Origin: Chryseobacterium populi
Lineage (GTDB): Bacteria > Bacteroidota > Bacteroidia > Flavobacteriales > Weeksellaceae
Direction of reading: 5' to 3'
Length of the DNA stretch: 64,000 bases
Assembly: GCF_000282115.1 (NCBI RefSeq)
Contig: NZ_AKJY01000063.1
Coordinates: 1-64,000 of the forward strand
Shown: piece after piece, positions 18,677 through 27,349 of the stretch
Layout: each line of letters begins with the position of its first letter
How positions within the stretch are numbered: position 1 is the stretch's first letter
Position numbers and translations under genes: made by a program
The notes under the pieces: model-generated
Database searches by the model: none
Seen by the model: the letters and a program-made list of their open reading frames with translations, nothing else
Told to the model about the DNA's origin: nothing

Positions 18677-19233
18677 TATTTTACCGCATTTTTTTGTTTC
18701 TCGGATTGTCTTGTCGTGATGTCAATCCTTTCATTTATTTTTTCAACTAATTTATCTTTACCATAGATGAAAGAACCTCTGTTGGTTTCCACGTCTACCA
18801 ATCTGTCTGTAAGATAGATTGCAGATTTAGGGCAGGCTTCTTCACACATACCGCAGAAGATGCATCTCAACATATTGATTTCATATACTGAAGCATATTT
18901 TTCTTCTCTGTAAAGGTGCTTTTCTTCCTTCGTTCTTTCAGCAGCAGTCATTGTAATTGCTTCTGCAGGGCATGCCACAGCACAAAGTCCGCAAGCTGTG
19001 CATCTTTCTCTGCCTTCCTCATCTCTTTTCAGAACATGGTGCCCTCTCCAAATGGTAGCTCTCGGCTTCTGTACTTCTGGATACGAATAAACTGCCGGAG
19101 CACCTTTTACTACGGTTCTTACAGCATGCTTAAGTGTAATCCCCATACCTTTGAAAATCGCAGGTAGATAGATTTTCTCGGCAAGGGTCATTTCCTTGTT
19201 AGAAACAACTTTTGATCTGTTAGTAAGTTTCAT
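18676..19233 (-). CDS. nuoI: NADH-quinone oxidoreductase subunit I, 2x[4Fe-4S]
   Basis: This peripheral-arm subunit transfers electrons to cluster N2. It has two complete ferredoxin motifs, CTACGLCAVACP and CIFCGMCEEACP, each giving four cysteines. At 185 residues it is of normal length, with a helical N-terminal extension (MTLAEKIYLPAIFKGMG) that anchors it to the membrane arm. The spacer before it (to nuoH) contains a perfect 15-bp inverted repeat. Confidence 0.96.
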   Translation of the reverse strand: MKLTNRSKVVSNKEMTLAEKIYLPAIFKGMGITLKHAVRTVVKGAPAVYSYPEVQKPRATIWRGHHVLKRDEEGRERCTACGLCAVACPAEAITMTAAERTKEEKHLYREEKYASVYEINMLRCIFCGMCEEACPKSAIYLTDRLVDVETNRGSFIYGKDKLVEKINERIDITTRQSEKQKNAVK

Positions 19234-19309
19234 TTAATTATAGATGTTAGATGTTAGACGTTAGATTTAGACTAATCTTGTCTGTTATCTTAATTTTTAA
19301 TATTCAATC

Positions 19310-19342
19310 AAACCTTATAGGTTTCTAAAACCTATAAGGTTT
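19310..19342. repeat. Perfect 15-bp inverted repeat in the nuoH-nuoI spacer
   Basis: AAACCTTATAGGTTT (19310-19324) and AAACCTATAAGGTTT (19328-19342) are exact reverse complements separated by CTA. No T-run follows on the minus strand, so it is unlikely to be a terminator. It could stabilise RNA or be a dispersed element. Confidence 0.8.
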
Positions 19343-19349
19343 GGATAAT

Positions 19350-20414
19350 TTAATTTCCAAATGCTAAAATTACAGCTCCTGTAATCAGCAGGTTTACCAA
19401 CGCCATTGGGATAAGGGTTTTCCATCCTAAGTGCATCAGCTGGTCATATCTGAATCTTGGAAGTGTCCATCTGATCCACATAAAGATCAGGATTCCGATT
19501 ACCGTTTTAGATAAAAATGCTACAATGCTTAAAATACCTGCTGTATTTTCACCCCAGTTCTGAGTGACCCACTCAATCCCCGGATAGTTGTATCCGCCAA
19601 AGAAAAGAACAACCATGAAAGCGTTGGAGATAAACATGTTCACATATTCACCAAACATATATAAACCTAATTTCATTGAAGAGTATTCCGTAGAATATCC
19701 TGTTACCAACTCAGATTCACACTCAGGTAAATCGAAAGGGTGTCTGTTGGTCTCTGCCAAAGCAGCTACGAAAAATACCAGGAAGGCAATTGGCTGGTAG
19801 AAAATATTCCAGTTCAAACCAGAAACCCAGGGAATCACGCCCCAAAGTTTTCCTGTAGTCTGATTTTCAGTAATTACTTTTAAATCTAAACTTCCCGTCA
19901 TCATAATGATAGAAAGCAAAGCCAATCCCATTGCCAGCTCATAAGAAATCATCTGAGAGGAAGCACGGATTGCACCTAATAATGAGTATTTATTGTTGGA
20001 AGCCCAGCCTCCGATCATGATTCCGTAAACACCGATGGAAGCCATTCCTATGATGAAAAGCACCCCCACATCAATGTTGGCAACCTGTAAATCAAAAGAA
20101 GTTCCTGCAATATTTAAACTTTTACCCCAGGGTATAACCGCTCCGGTAATTAATGAAATAAACATCACTAAAGCCGGCCCCAGGATAAACAGGAATTTTT
20201 CTGCATTAGCCGGAGTAAAGTCTTCCTTAAAGAAGAATTTACCACCATCAGCAAGAGGCTGCAGCAACCCGAAAGGCCCGGCTCTGTTGGGACCAATTCT
20301 ATCCTGCATGATAGAGGCAACTTTTCTTTCTGCCCATGTAGAGTAGGCTGCAATCGTTAATGAAAGCAGGAAAAGTGCTAGCACAAGTATAAGTTTAAAT
20401 GTAAGTAAATCCAT
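19350..20414 (-). CDS. nuoH: NADH-quinone oxidoreductase subunit H
   Basis: NuoH forms the quinone-binding junction between the peripheral and membrane arms. The signature ERKVASIMQDRIGPNRAG is near residue 30 and AETNRHPFDLPECESELV near 220, the latter providing the charged residues of the quinone chamber. 354 residues and about eight spans are standard. It lies between the nuoG spacer and the nuoI spacer, both rich in repeats. Confidence 0.97.
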   Translation of the reverse strand: MDLLTFKLILVLALFLLSLTIAAYSTWAERKVASIMQDRIGPNRAGPFGLLQPLADGGKFFFKEDFTPANAEKFLFILGPALVMFISLITGAVIPWGKSLNIAGTSFDLQVANIDVGVLFIIGMASIGVYGIMIGGWASNNKYSLLGAIRASSQMISYELAMGLALLSIIMMTGSLDLKVITENQTTGKLWGVIPWVSGLNWNIFYQPIAFLVFFVAALAETNRHPFDLPECESELVTGYSTEYSSMKLGLYMFGEYVNMFISNAFMVVLFFGGYNYPGIEWVTQNWGENTAGILSIVAFLSKTVIGILIFMWIRWTLPRFRYDQLMHLGWKTLIPMALVNLLITGAVILAFGN

Positions 20415-20417
20415 TTT

Positions 20418-20497
20418 TATATTAGATGTTGGATATAAGATGTCAGATGCTAGATGTCAGTTAGGTCTGAAGTCTGGTGTCTGAGATCTGATGTCTT
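20418..20497. repeat. Degenerate AGATGTCAGA-type repeat tract in the nuoG-nuoH spacer
   Basis: Units such as AGATGTT, AGATGTCAGATG and AGATGTCAG are followed by the opposite orientation TCTGAAGTCTGGTGTCTGAG and ATCTGATGTCT. The tract could fold into a long imperfect hairpin. The same motif family appears in the nuoD-nuoE spacer. Confidence 0.6.
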
Positions 20498-20502
20498 ATT
20501 AA

Positions 20503-21501
20503 TTATTTTTCGTCTTTTTCGCTGATTTCTTTAGCCATCGGATTGTCTAAAACCCTTAGCTCATCTTTAGGCTTTTCATAATGGTTCAATGAAATCACTG
20601 AATGTCTGTCGATATGTCTAGGACCTTCGATATTCCAGTCGCTTAAGCTCTTTCTTTCGAAACGGCAGGTATCACAGATGAATTCTTCCACTTCTCCCCA
20701 TTGGTCTTTTCTTGCCGTAACTCTTACAATCTCGTCACCTTTCATCCATACCACAGCTTTTCCTGAACATTTATCACATTTGCAGGTTGCATTCATAGGA
20801 TTGGTAAACCAGACTCTGCTTGCAAAACGGGCAGTTCTGTCTGTTAAAGCTCCTACCGGGCAAACATCAATAACATTTCCGATAAAGTCATTATCCAAAG
20901 CTTTATTCAGGTAAGTCGATATTTCAGCATGATCTCCTCTGAAAAGAATCCCGTGTTCTCTTGTATCTGTAAGCTGATTAGCGGTAAGCACGCATCTTGC
21001 ACAAAGAATGCAACGGTTCATATTCAATTTGATATTCGGACCAAGATCATCTGCTTCGTAAGTATTTCTTTCGAATTCCGTTCTTGTATTTTCAACACCA
21101 TGCTCGTATCCAAGATCCTGAAGATGACATTCTCCTGCCTGGTCACAGATAGGGCAATCCAGCGGGTGGTTGACCAATAAAAATTCGGTAACCGCTTTTC
21201 TACCTTCCTGAGCTTTATCGGAAGTAAGGTTTTTTACTTCCATACCATCCATTACATTCGTTCTGCAGCTTGCTACCAATTTTGGCATAGGACGGGGATC
21301 TGCTTCAGACCCTTTAGAAACTTCTACCAGGCAAGTCCTACATCTCCCGCCACTGGTTTCTAACTTGCTGTAGTAGCACATTGCAGGAGGTACAGATTTC
21401 CCACCGATCTGTCTTGCCGCTTCCAGGATGGAAGTTCCAGGCAAAACTTCAGTAGTCTGTCCGTCTATAGTGATTTTGAATTTTTTAACCTCTTCGCTCA
21501 T
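20503..21501 (-). CDS. nuoG: Short NuoG-like iron-sulfur subunit of NADH-quinone oxidoreductase
   Basis: This subunit passes electrons from NuoF towards NuoI. It has an N-terminal [2Fe-2S] ferredoxin domain (PAMCYYSKLETSGGRCRTCLVEV), the His/Cys cluster motif HPLDCPICDQAGECHLQ, NRCILCARCVL and VCPVGALTD, then an extra four-cysteine set (CKCDKC, CDTC). At 332 residues it lacks the large molybdopterin-oxidoreductase-like C-terminal domain found in the roughly 900-residue enterobacterial NuoG. It ends at a clean stop with no remnant downstream, so I read this as the native short form rather than a truncation. Confidence 0.9.
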   Translation of the reverse strand: MSEEVKKFKITIDGQTTEVLPGTSILEAARQIGGKSVPPAMCYYSKLETSGGRCRTCLVEVSKGSEADPRPMPKLVASCRTNVMDGMEVKNLTSDKAQEGRKAVTEFLLVNHPLDCPICDQAGECHLQDLGYEHGVENTRTEFERNTYEADDLGPNIKLNMNRCILCARCVLTANQLTDTREHGILFRGDHAEISTYLNKALDNDFIGNVIDVCPVGALTDRTARFASRVWFTNPMNATCKCDKCSGKAVVWMKGDEIVRVTARKDQWGEVEEFICDTCRFERKSLSDWNIEGPRHIDRHSVISLNHYEKPKDELRVLDNPMAKEISEKDEK

Positions 21502-21547
21502 ATTCTATGCTTTTCGCTTATGCTGTTAAAAGCTTTTAAGCTCTATT

Positions 21548-22429
21548 TTAATTATACTTCTTTGTATTAAATGTATATCCGATTCCTGCAAGGATCTGTC
21601 CAAAAACAAAATCCTGACGGGCTTTATCCGGTTTATTATTTAATGTGGTTTTAATATCCCACATATTGATATATCCGGCTTTTGCTTCTGCTCTTATCAT
21701 CCAGTTTTTCCAGAAAACCAGGTTAAGGCTGGATCTAAGATCGGTTCCCATACCTGCAACGTGGAAACGGTCGCTTCTTTCATTTCCAAAAAGCTTGATA
21801 TTACTTTTCGGGAACATCACTCCGATTCCGGCTCCATAAGACCATACCAAATCTATATTTTTTTTATGAATAAGATTTTTATATTTTTCAAGACCTAGGT
21901 TTTCATAATTCAACCCGTCTGTATGCTCAAAAGTAAGAAACTGCGTATCAGATAAATCTACCTGTCCGTTCTGTACCATTCCTGCATATTTCGGATCTGA
22001 AATATATCCTGAGAAACCTACCGTCTGATTCTGCTTCATTACATATTTCATGTGGTCTACTCCTAAAACAATGGCCAGATTATCTTTTATAAAATATCCG
22101 ATCCTGAAATTATACTGCGTTACTGTAAACCAGGTTGGATCAAAATAAACGATCCCGAACTTTGTAGGTTTATCTCTTGCAGACACATTATTCAACTGAA
22201 AATCGTAGCCGTTTCCACTAAAATGGATATCAGAATTACCATAAGCACCTCTGTTCCAACCATAGAAAACGAATACCTGACCCTTTTTACTTAACGGATA
22301 AGGTTTTTGTTTTTTTTCAGCTTTATAAGGAGCTACCTCCAATTTATACTCTTTTTCTAATGTATCTTTTTTGACCTGTCCAAAAGCAAAACCTGACATC
22401 ATTAAAGCTACTACCAACAAATTTTTCAT
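21548..22429 (-). CDS. Outer-membrane beta-barrel protein inserted in the nuo operon
   Basis: The protein begins MKNLLVVALMMSGFAFGQ, a clear signal peptide, followed by about 270 residues of alternating aromatic strands (VFVFYGWNRGAY, FNFRIGYFIKDN-like segments, FGQILAGIGYTFNT) as in small porin-like barrels. The start is taken at the ATG at 22429, one base after the nuoF stop; an upstream in-frame ATG would lie inside nuoF. It has no known role in complex I. Position in the same tight run implies cotranscription with nuoF and nuoG. Confidence 0.75.
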   Translation of the reverse strand: MKNLLVVALMMSGFAFGQVKKDTLEKEYKLEVAPYKAEKKQKPYPLSKKGQVFVFYGWNRGAYGNSDIHFSGNGYDFQLNNVSARDKPTKFGIVYFDPTWFTVTQYNFRIGYFIKDNLAIVLGVDHMKYVMKQNQTVGFSGYISDPKYAGMVQNGQVDLSDTQFLTFEHTDGLNYENLGLEKYKNLIHKKNIDLVWSYGAGIGVMFPKSNIKLFGNERSDRFHVAGMGTDLRSSLNLVFWKNWMIRAEAKAGYINMWDIKTTLNNKPDKARQDFVFGQILAGIGYTFNTKKYN

Positions 22430-22430
22430 T

Positions 22431-23789
22431 CTAAGCATTATTTTCAACAGCAGGAATTGGTTCTGCATAATTGGCTAATCCGTAATTTTGTGTTAAACAT
22501 AGTTCAGGGTTTTTAATATGCCATTCGAATTCATCTCTGAAATGACGAATCGCTGCTGCAACAGGCCATGCTGCTGCATCACCCAGCGGACAAATAGTAT
22601 TTCCTTCGATTTTTCTCTGGATATCCCAAAGCAAATCAATGTCTTCCATTTTTCCTTCTCCCTTCTCAATTTTCTTTAAAATCTTGTACATCCATCCCGT
22701 ACCTTCACGGCAAGGCGTACATTGTCCGCAACTTTCGTGGTTATAGAACCTTGCTAAAGTCATGGTATGTTCCACGATACACTGGTCTTCATCTAAAACG
22801 ATGAAACCTCCTGAACCCATCATCGTTCCGGTAGCGAAACCACCGTCAGCTAAAGATTCATAGTTCATGTATCTGGGTTCTCCGTTTACTGTTTTCAGTA
22901 ATAAATTGGCAGGAACGATCGGAACAGAGCTTCCACCCGGAATACAGGCTTTTAATCTCTTACCATTCGCAATACCACCGCAATATTCATCAGAATAAAT
23001 GAATTCTTCTACCGTAATGGTCATATCGATTTCATAAACTCCCGGTTTATTGATGTTTCCGCAAGCGGAAATTAATTTCGTACCTGTAGATCTTCCAACC
23101 CCGATCTTTGCATATTCAGCTCCTGTAATATCAATAATAGGAACGATGGCTGCAATCGATTCAACGTTGTTTACCACCGTTGGTCTTTCCCAAAGTCCTT
23201 TTACAGCAGGGAATGGCGGTTTTAATCTTGGGTTTCCCCTTTTTCCTTCCAGAGATTCAAGCAATGCGGTTTCTTCACCACAGATATATGCTCCGCCTCC
23301 TCTCTGAACATAAATTTCACAATCGAAACCTGTCCCGAGGATATTTTTACCTAAAAATCCTGCTGCTTTAGCTTCTTCAATGGCTTCTTCAAGAATATCC
23401 GGAATCCATGAATACTCTCCGCGGATGTAGATATAAGAAACATTTGATCCTAAACAGTAAGATGAGATAAGCATTCCTTCAATCAATAAATGAGGAAGAA
23501 ATTCCATCAGATATCTGTCTTTGAAAGTACCCGGCTCAGATTCATCAGCATTTACTACTAAATGTCTTGGAACACCTTCCGGCTTTGCCAGAAAGCTCCA
23601 TTTCATCCCTGTCGGGAATCCTGCTCCACCACGGCCACGAAGACCTGAAGCTTTTACTTCTTCAAGAACTTCGTCAGTTGTCATCTTCAAGGCCTTTTCA
23701 GCTGCAGTATAACCTCCCTGTTTACGGTAAGTTTCAAAGTAGCGGATACCTTCTATATGGGCATCTTTAAGTAAAAGTTTTTTACTCAT
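22431..23789 (-). CDS. nuoF: NADH-quinone oxidoreductase subunit F, NADH-binding
   Basis: NuoF oxidises NADH with FMN and holds a [4Fe-4S] cluster. Visible are the NADH/FMN glycine-rich motif GRGGAGFPTGMKWSF, the FMN loop GEETALLESLEGKRG and the cluster ligands CGQCTPCREG with a later Cys in NTICPLGD. Length is 452 residues, standard. It is 12 bases after nuoE. Confidence 0.97.
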   Translation of the reverse strand: MSKKLLLKDAHIEGIRYFETYRKQGGYTAAEKALKMTTDEVLEEVKASGLRGRGGAGFPTGMKWSFLAKPEGVPRHLVVNADESEPGTFKDRYLMEFLPHLLIEGMLISSYCLGSNVSYIYIRGEYSWIPDILEEAIEEAKAAGFLGKNILGTGFDCEIYVQRGGGAYICGEETALLESLEGKRGNPRLKPPFPAVKGLWERPTVVNNVESIAAIVPIIDITGAEYAKIGVGRSTGTKLISACGNINKPGVYEIDMTITVEEFIYSDEYCGGIANGKRLKACIPGGSSVPIVPANLLLKTVNGEPRYMNYESLADGGFATGTMMGSGGFIVLDEDQCIVEHTMTLARFYNHESCGQCTPCREGTGWMYKILKKIEKGEGKMEDIDLLWDIQRKIEGNTICPLGDAAAWPVAAAIRHFRDEFEWHIKNPELCLTQNYGLANYAEPIPAVENNA

Positions 23790-23801
23790 CGTATATTTTA
23801 A

Positions 23802-24311
23802 TTAATCCAAAGCAACCTGCCCCTGTCTGCAAAGATCAAGGATTTCGTCTACTTTTTCTATCGTTAAATTTTCATGAAAGAATTTTCCTAACTGCATCAT
23901 CGGCGCATATCCGCATGCCCCAAGGCATTCAGCAGGTTTTAGGGTAAACATGCCATCTTCAGTCGTTTCCCCGTCTTTAATGTTCAGTCTGGTTCTGATA
24001 TGATTAAGGATCTTTTCGCTTCCGCAAACCATGCAAGGGCCTGTTCTGCAAACTTCCAAAACATATTTACCAACCGGTTTCATGTTGAACATGGTATAAA
24101 AAGTCGCTACTTCATATACTTCAATTGGCTTGATACTTAATAATTCAGCTACATAATCCATCACAGGAACGTCTAACCATCCCCCGAATTCTTTCTGCGC
24201 TAAGTGAAGGACAGGAAGAAGGGCAGACTTTTGTCTTCCTTCAGGATATCTTGCAATAATTTTATGTACCTGTTCTAAACTTTCCGGTTTAAAAGCTATT
24301 GTTTCGCTCAT
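23802..24311 (-). CDS. nuoE: NADH-quinone oxidoreductase subunit E
   Basis: A thioredoxin-like [2Fe-2S] subunit of the NADH-oxidising module. The four cluster cysteines are in CRTGPCMVCG and ECLGACGYAP. Length is 169 residues. The spacer to nuoD contains a 31-base inverted repeat. Confidence 0.97.
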   Translation of the reverse strand: MSETIAFKPESLEQVHKIIARYPEGRQKSALLPVLHLAQKEFGGWLDVPVMDYVAELLSIKPIEVYEVATFYTMFNMKPVGKYVLEVCRTGPCMVCGSEKILNHIRTRLNIKDGETTEDGMFTLKPAECLGACGYAPMMQLGKFFHENLTIEKVDEILDLCRQGQVALD

Positions 24312-24321
24312 TTTTTATCTA

Positions 24322-24410
24322 AGATTTCAGATGCCAGATTTCAGACATCAGATTTTAAATTTATATATAAAGCGAAGAGTCTAACATCTGAAATCTGACG
24401 TCTGACATCT
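24322..24410. repeat. 31-base imperfect inverted repeat in the nuoD-nuoE spacer
   Basis: The arm at 24322-24352 and the reverse complement of 24380-24410 agree at roughly 25 of 31 positions. Both are built from AGATTTCAGA/AGATGTCAGA units. In the transcript it would fold into a long hairpin between nuoD and nuoE. Confidence 0.75.
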
Positions 24411-24416
24411 TCTTTT

Positions 24417-25640
24417 TTATGCGTCTAATTCTCCCGCAATAATATTCATACTACACATGGTAACAATTGCATCCGAAATTACAGAACCCGTTATCATTTC
24501 AGGATAGGCCTGGTAGTAGATAAAACATGGTCTTCTGAAGTGCAGCCTGTAAGGGCTTCTTCCGCCGTCACTCACTAAATAGAAACCTAATTCTCCGTTT
24601 CCACCTTCTACAGCATGATACACTTCACCTTTTGGTACATCGGTTTCTCCCATTACAATTTTGAAATGGTAGATCAATGCTTCCATTTTCTGATAAACAT
24701 CTGCCTTTTCAGGAAGATAGAAATCAGGAACATCCGCATGGAATGGCCCTTCTGGAAGATTTTCGTATGCTTGTTTGATGATTTTAATCGATTCCCAGAT
24801 TTCCTGCTGACGAACCATGAAACGGTCGTAAGTGTCTCCTGAGGTTCCTACAGGTATAATGAAATCAAAATCTTCGTAAGAGGAATAAGGCTGTGCAACT
24901 CTTACATCATAATCTACACCTGCTGCACGTAAGTTTGGACCGGTGAAGCCATAGCTTAAAGCCCTTTCCGCAGAAATAGCCCCTGCTCCGATGGTTCTGT
25001 CCATGAAAATTCTGTTTCTTTCCAGTAAATTACAGAACTCCTGGAATCTTGGCGGGAAAGTTTTTAAGAAGTCTTTCAGCAGCTCATGGAATTTTGGAGT
25101 GAAATCTCTTTCAAAACCTCCGATTCTTCCCATATTTGTGGTCATTCTTGCTCCACAGATCTGCTCGTACATGTCGTAGATACGTTCTCTTTCGATAAAC
25201 ATATAGGTAAGGCCTGTGATCGCTCCGGAGTCCATTCCGGTTACCCCGTTACAAATAAGGTGGTCTCCGATTCTTGCTAATTCCATAAGAATCACACGCA
25301 TGTAATCTACACGCTTGGGAACTTCCACTCCTATAAGTTTCTCTACGGTCATGTGCCAGCCTAAATTGTTAATCGGTGCAGAGCAGTAATTCATACGGTC
25401 GGTAAGGGTCGTGATCTGAGCATAATTTCTTCTTTCGGAAATTTTCTCAAATGCTCTGTGGATATAGCCTACCGTTTGCTCAGCGTGAAGAATCCTTTCT
25501 CCATCCATCGTTAAGATATTCTGGAAAATCCCGTGAGTAGCAGGGTGGGTAGGCCCTAAATTGAGGGTATACAATTGTCCGTCAATCTGTTCCTTACTTT
25601 CGTACTGGTTTAGTATATTAGATAATGAGTTATCTTTCAT
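24417..25640 (-). CDS. nuoD: NADH-quinone oxidoreductase subunit D
   Basis: The 49-kDa-type subunit that shapes the quinone site. Signatures are NLGPTHPATHG, GYIHRAFEKISE and the C-terminal GELGFYLVSDGGRSPYRLHFR. It is a separate gene here, not fused to nuoC as in enterobacteria. 407 residues is the usual size. Confidence 0.97.
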   Translation of the reverse strand: MKDNSLSNILNQYESKEQIDGQLYTLNLGPTHPATHGIFQNILTMDGERILHAEQTVGYIHRAFEKISERRNYAQITTLTDRMNYCSAPINNLGWHMTVEKLIGVEVPKRVDYMRVILMELARIGDHLICNGVTGMDSGAITGLTYMFIERERIYDMYEQICGARMTTNMGRIGGFERDFTPKFHELLKDFLKTFPPRFQEFCNLLERNRIFMDRTIGAGAISAERALSYGFTGPNLRAAGVDYDVRVAQPYSSYEDFDFIIPVGTSGDTYDRFMVRQQEIWESIKIIKQAYENLPEGPFHADVPDFYLPEKADVYQKMEALIYHFKIVMGETDVPKGEVYHAVEGGNGELGFYLVSDGGRSPYRLHFRRPCFIYYQAYPEMITGSVISDAIVTMCSMNIIAGELDA

Positions 25641-25706
25641 AATATATAATTGATAATTGACAGATGATGATTAATAATCAATCACAATCCGTCATTATTT
25701 ATATTT

Positions 25707-26201
25707 TTATCTTCCGAACATGCTATCGTTCTTATCGGTTCTTGTACCGTCTTCCAAACGATATTCCTTCAACATCGGGTGGTATCCAAGATCTTCCATA
25801 TTTAAAATAGGTCTCAGATCCGGATGTCCTTTGAATTTGATTCCGTAGAAATCATAAGTTTCTCTTTCCATCCAGTTGGCTCCTGCATATAATTCTACAA
25901 GTGAATCTACTTCAATGTTTTCTCTTGACATGAAAATTTTCAGACGGATTCTGAAATTGGCCATCATGTTGTGTAAATGATAAACAACACCTATTTCTTT
26001 CTCCGGAAATTCAGGGTAATGGATTCCACAAATATCGGTAAGGAAATTAAATTCAAGTGATGAGTCTTTAAGATAATGAATCACCTTTTTAATATCATCT
26101 TTTTTAATTTCAACCGTCAGCATCCCATAAGGCTCTGAGCTTGAAATTACTGATTCCGGAAATTCTCTTGTGATGGCTTCTAATACAAATTCGTTTGTCA
26201 T
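25707..26201 (-). CDS. nuoC: NADH-quinone oxidoreductase subunit C
   Basis: The 30-kDa-type peripheral-arm subunit, 164 residues. The family signature is seen in ANWMERETYDFYGIKFKGHPDLRPIL. It lies 6 bases after nuoB. A 66-base AT-rich spacer separates it from nuoD. Confidence 0.96.
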   Translation of the reverse strand: MTNEFVLEAITREFPESVISSSEPYGMLTVEIKKDDIKKVIHYLKDSSLEFNFLTDICGIHYPEFPEKEIGVVYHLHNMMANFRIRLKIFMSRENIEVDSLVELYAGANWMERETYDFYGIKFKGHPDLRPILNMEDLGYHPMLKEYRLEDGTRTDKNDSMFGR

Positions 26202-26207
26202 TTCCGT

Positions 26208-26768
26208 TTAGTTGCTTATGTTGTAAGAATCTAATAATTTCTGGTATTCAGGCATATCTCTTCTTCTGATGCTTTCGCTTTCTGCAAGGGCCTGTACCTG
26301 CATTACGCCTTCAATGATCTGCTCCGGTCTTGGCGGGCATCCCGGAACGTATACGTCAACCGGAATAATTTTATCAATTCCCTGTAATACGGAATAGGTG
26401 TCAAAAATACCACCACTGGAAGCGCATGCTCCCACGGCAACCACCCATTTCGGCTCTGCCATCTGAGTGTAAACTTCTTTCAGGACGGGTCCTAATTTCT
26501 TAGATATAGTTCCGCAAACCATCAACATATCTGCCTGTCTTGGTGAGAAAGAGTTTCTTTCCATACCAAATCTTGAAGCATCATACGTCGGGTTCAGAGT
26601 AGCCATAAACTCGATACCACAACAAGAGGTCGCAAAGGGTAGGGGCCAAAGGGAAAATTTTCTGGCCATCCCGATTACACTGCTCAGTTTCGTTGCGAAA
26701 AATCCTTCTCCTTCAAATCCTTCGGGAGCAGGTGCATCTGTTCTTATTATTGGTTTTTGATCTGACAT
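26208..26768 (-). CDS. nuoB: NADH-quinone oxidoreductase subunit B, cluster N2
   Basis: NuoB carries the terminal [4Fe-4S] cluster N2 that reduces quinone. Ligand cysteines are visible in ATSCCGIEFM, VGACASSGG and VPGCPPRPE. 186 residues is standard. It follows nuoA after a 94-base spacer containing an inverted repeat. Confidence 0.97.
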   Translation of the reverse strand: MSDQKPIIRTDAPAPEGFEGEGFFATKLSSVIGMARKFSLWPLPFATSCCGIEFMATLNPTYDASRFGMERNSFSPRQADMLMVCGTISKKLGPVLKEVYTQMAEPKWVVAVGACASSGGIFDTYSVLQGIDKIIPVDVYVPGCPPRPEQIIEGVMQVQALAESESIRRRDMPEYQKLLDSYNISN

Positions 26769-26779
26769 TTTGTTAAATT

Positions 26780-26837
26780 ATTTAAAGATTGAAAAGATTT
26801 AATGATTAAAAAATTAGAATGATTTAAATCTTTAAAT
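26780..26837. repeat. Inverted repeat in the nuoA-nuoB spacer
   Basis: ATTTAAAGAT (26780-26789) and ATCTTTAAAT (26828-26837) are exact reverse complements around 38 bases that contain further AAAGATT-like units. The composition is extremely AT-rich, so chance is a possible explanation. Confidence 0.45.
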
Positions 26838-26862
26838 TTTTGAATCTTTTTAATGTTAAAAA

Positions 26863-27234
26863 TTATTTATCCCAATCTAATGCGCCGCGTTTCCAGACAT
26901 AGAAGAATGCGACAAAAAAGATGGCTACGAATGTAAGTACAGCAAGGAATCCTTCAAATCCGAATTCTCTGAAGTTTACAGCGTATGGATAAAAAAATAC
27001 GATTTCAATATCGAATAGTACAAACAATACTGCAGTCAGGAAATATTTGATAGAAAACGGTGTTCTTGCATTCCCTTCTACAGGTACTCCACATTCCCAG
27101 CTTTGGTTTTTCACAGAATTTCCTTTCTTCTGTTTTGGACCCAGAAAATGTGCCCCAAGAAGTGAAACAGCTACAAAACCGACTGCAACACCTGCTTGTA
27201 TAAGGATTGGAATATAACTTTCAGGTAAATTCAT
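26863..27234 (-). CDS. nuoA: NADH-quinone oxidoreductase subunit A
   Basis: The first gene of the operon, a 123-residue protein with three spans. Signatures are SWECGVPVEGNARTPFSIKYFLTA and LFDIEIVFFYPYAV, which include the conserved acidic residues of the quinone-coupling loop. A -7 promoter box lies 24 bases upstream. Confidence 0.96.
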   Translation of the reverse strand: MNLPESYIPILIQAGVAVGFVAVSLLGAHFLGPKQKKGNSVKNQSWECGVPVEGNARTPFSIKYFLTAVLFVLFDIEIVFFYPYAVNFREFGFEGFLAVLTFVAIFFVAFFYVWKRGALDWDK

Positions 27235-27257
27235 TTTTGCATTATTATCTCAATTTG

Positions 27258-27265
27258 CAAATTTA
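27258..27265 (-). promoter_or_regulatory. -7 promoter element of the nuo operon
   Basis: On the minus strand TAAATTTG matches TAnnTTTG 23 bases before the nuoA ATG. No TTG at the expected -33 distance is evident. It is the best candidate start for the 14-kb nuoA-N transcript. Confidence 0.5.
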
Positions 27266-27349
27266 GCGAATAAACAAGAAAGCATGAAATTAATCAGCTT
27301 AAAAGTAGGATCAAAATTAGGAAAACCAGTAATTTAGAATCAATAAAAA

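Noticed and set aside
20503..21501. Short NuoG considered as a truncated pseudogene
   Set aside because: All cluster motifs are intact, the stop is clean, and short NuoG proteins are usual in this group.
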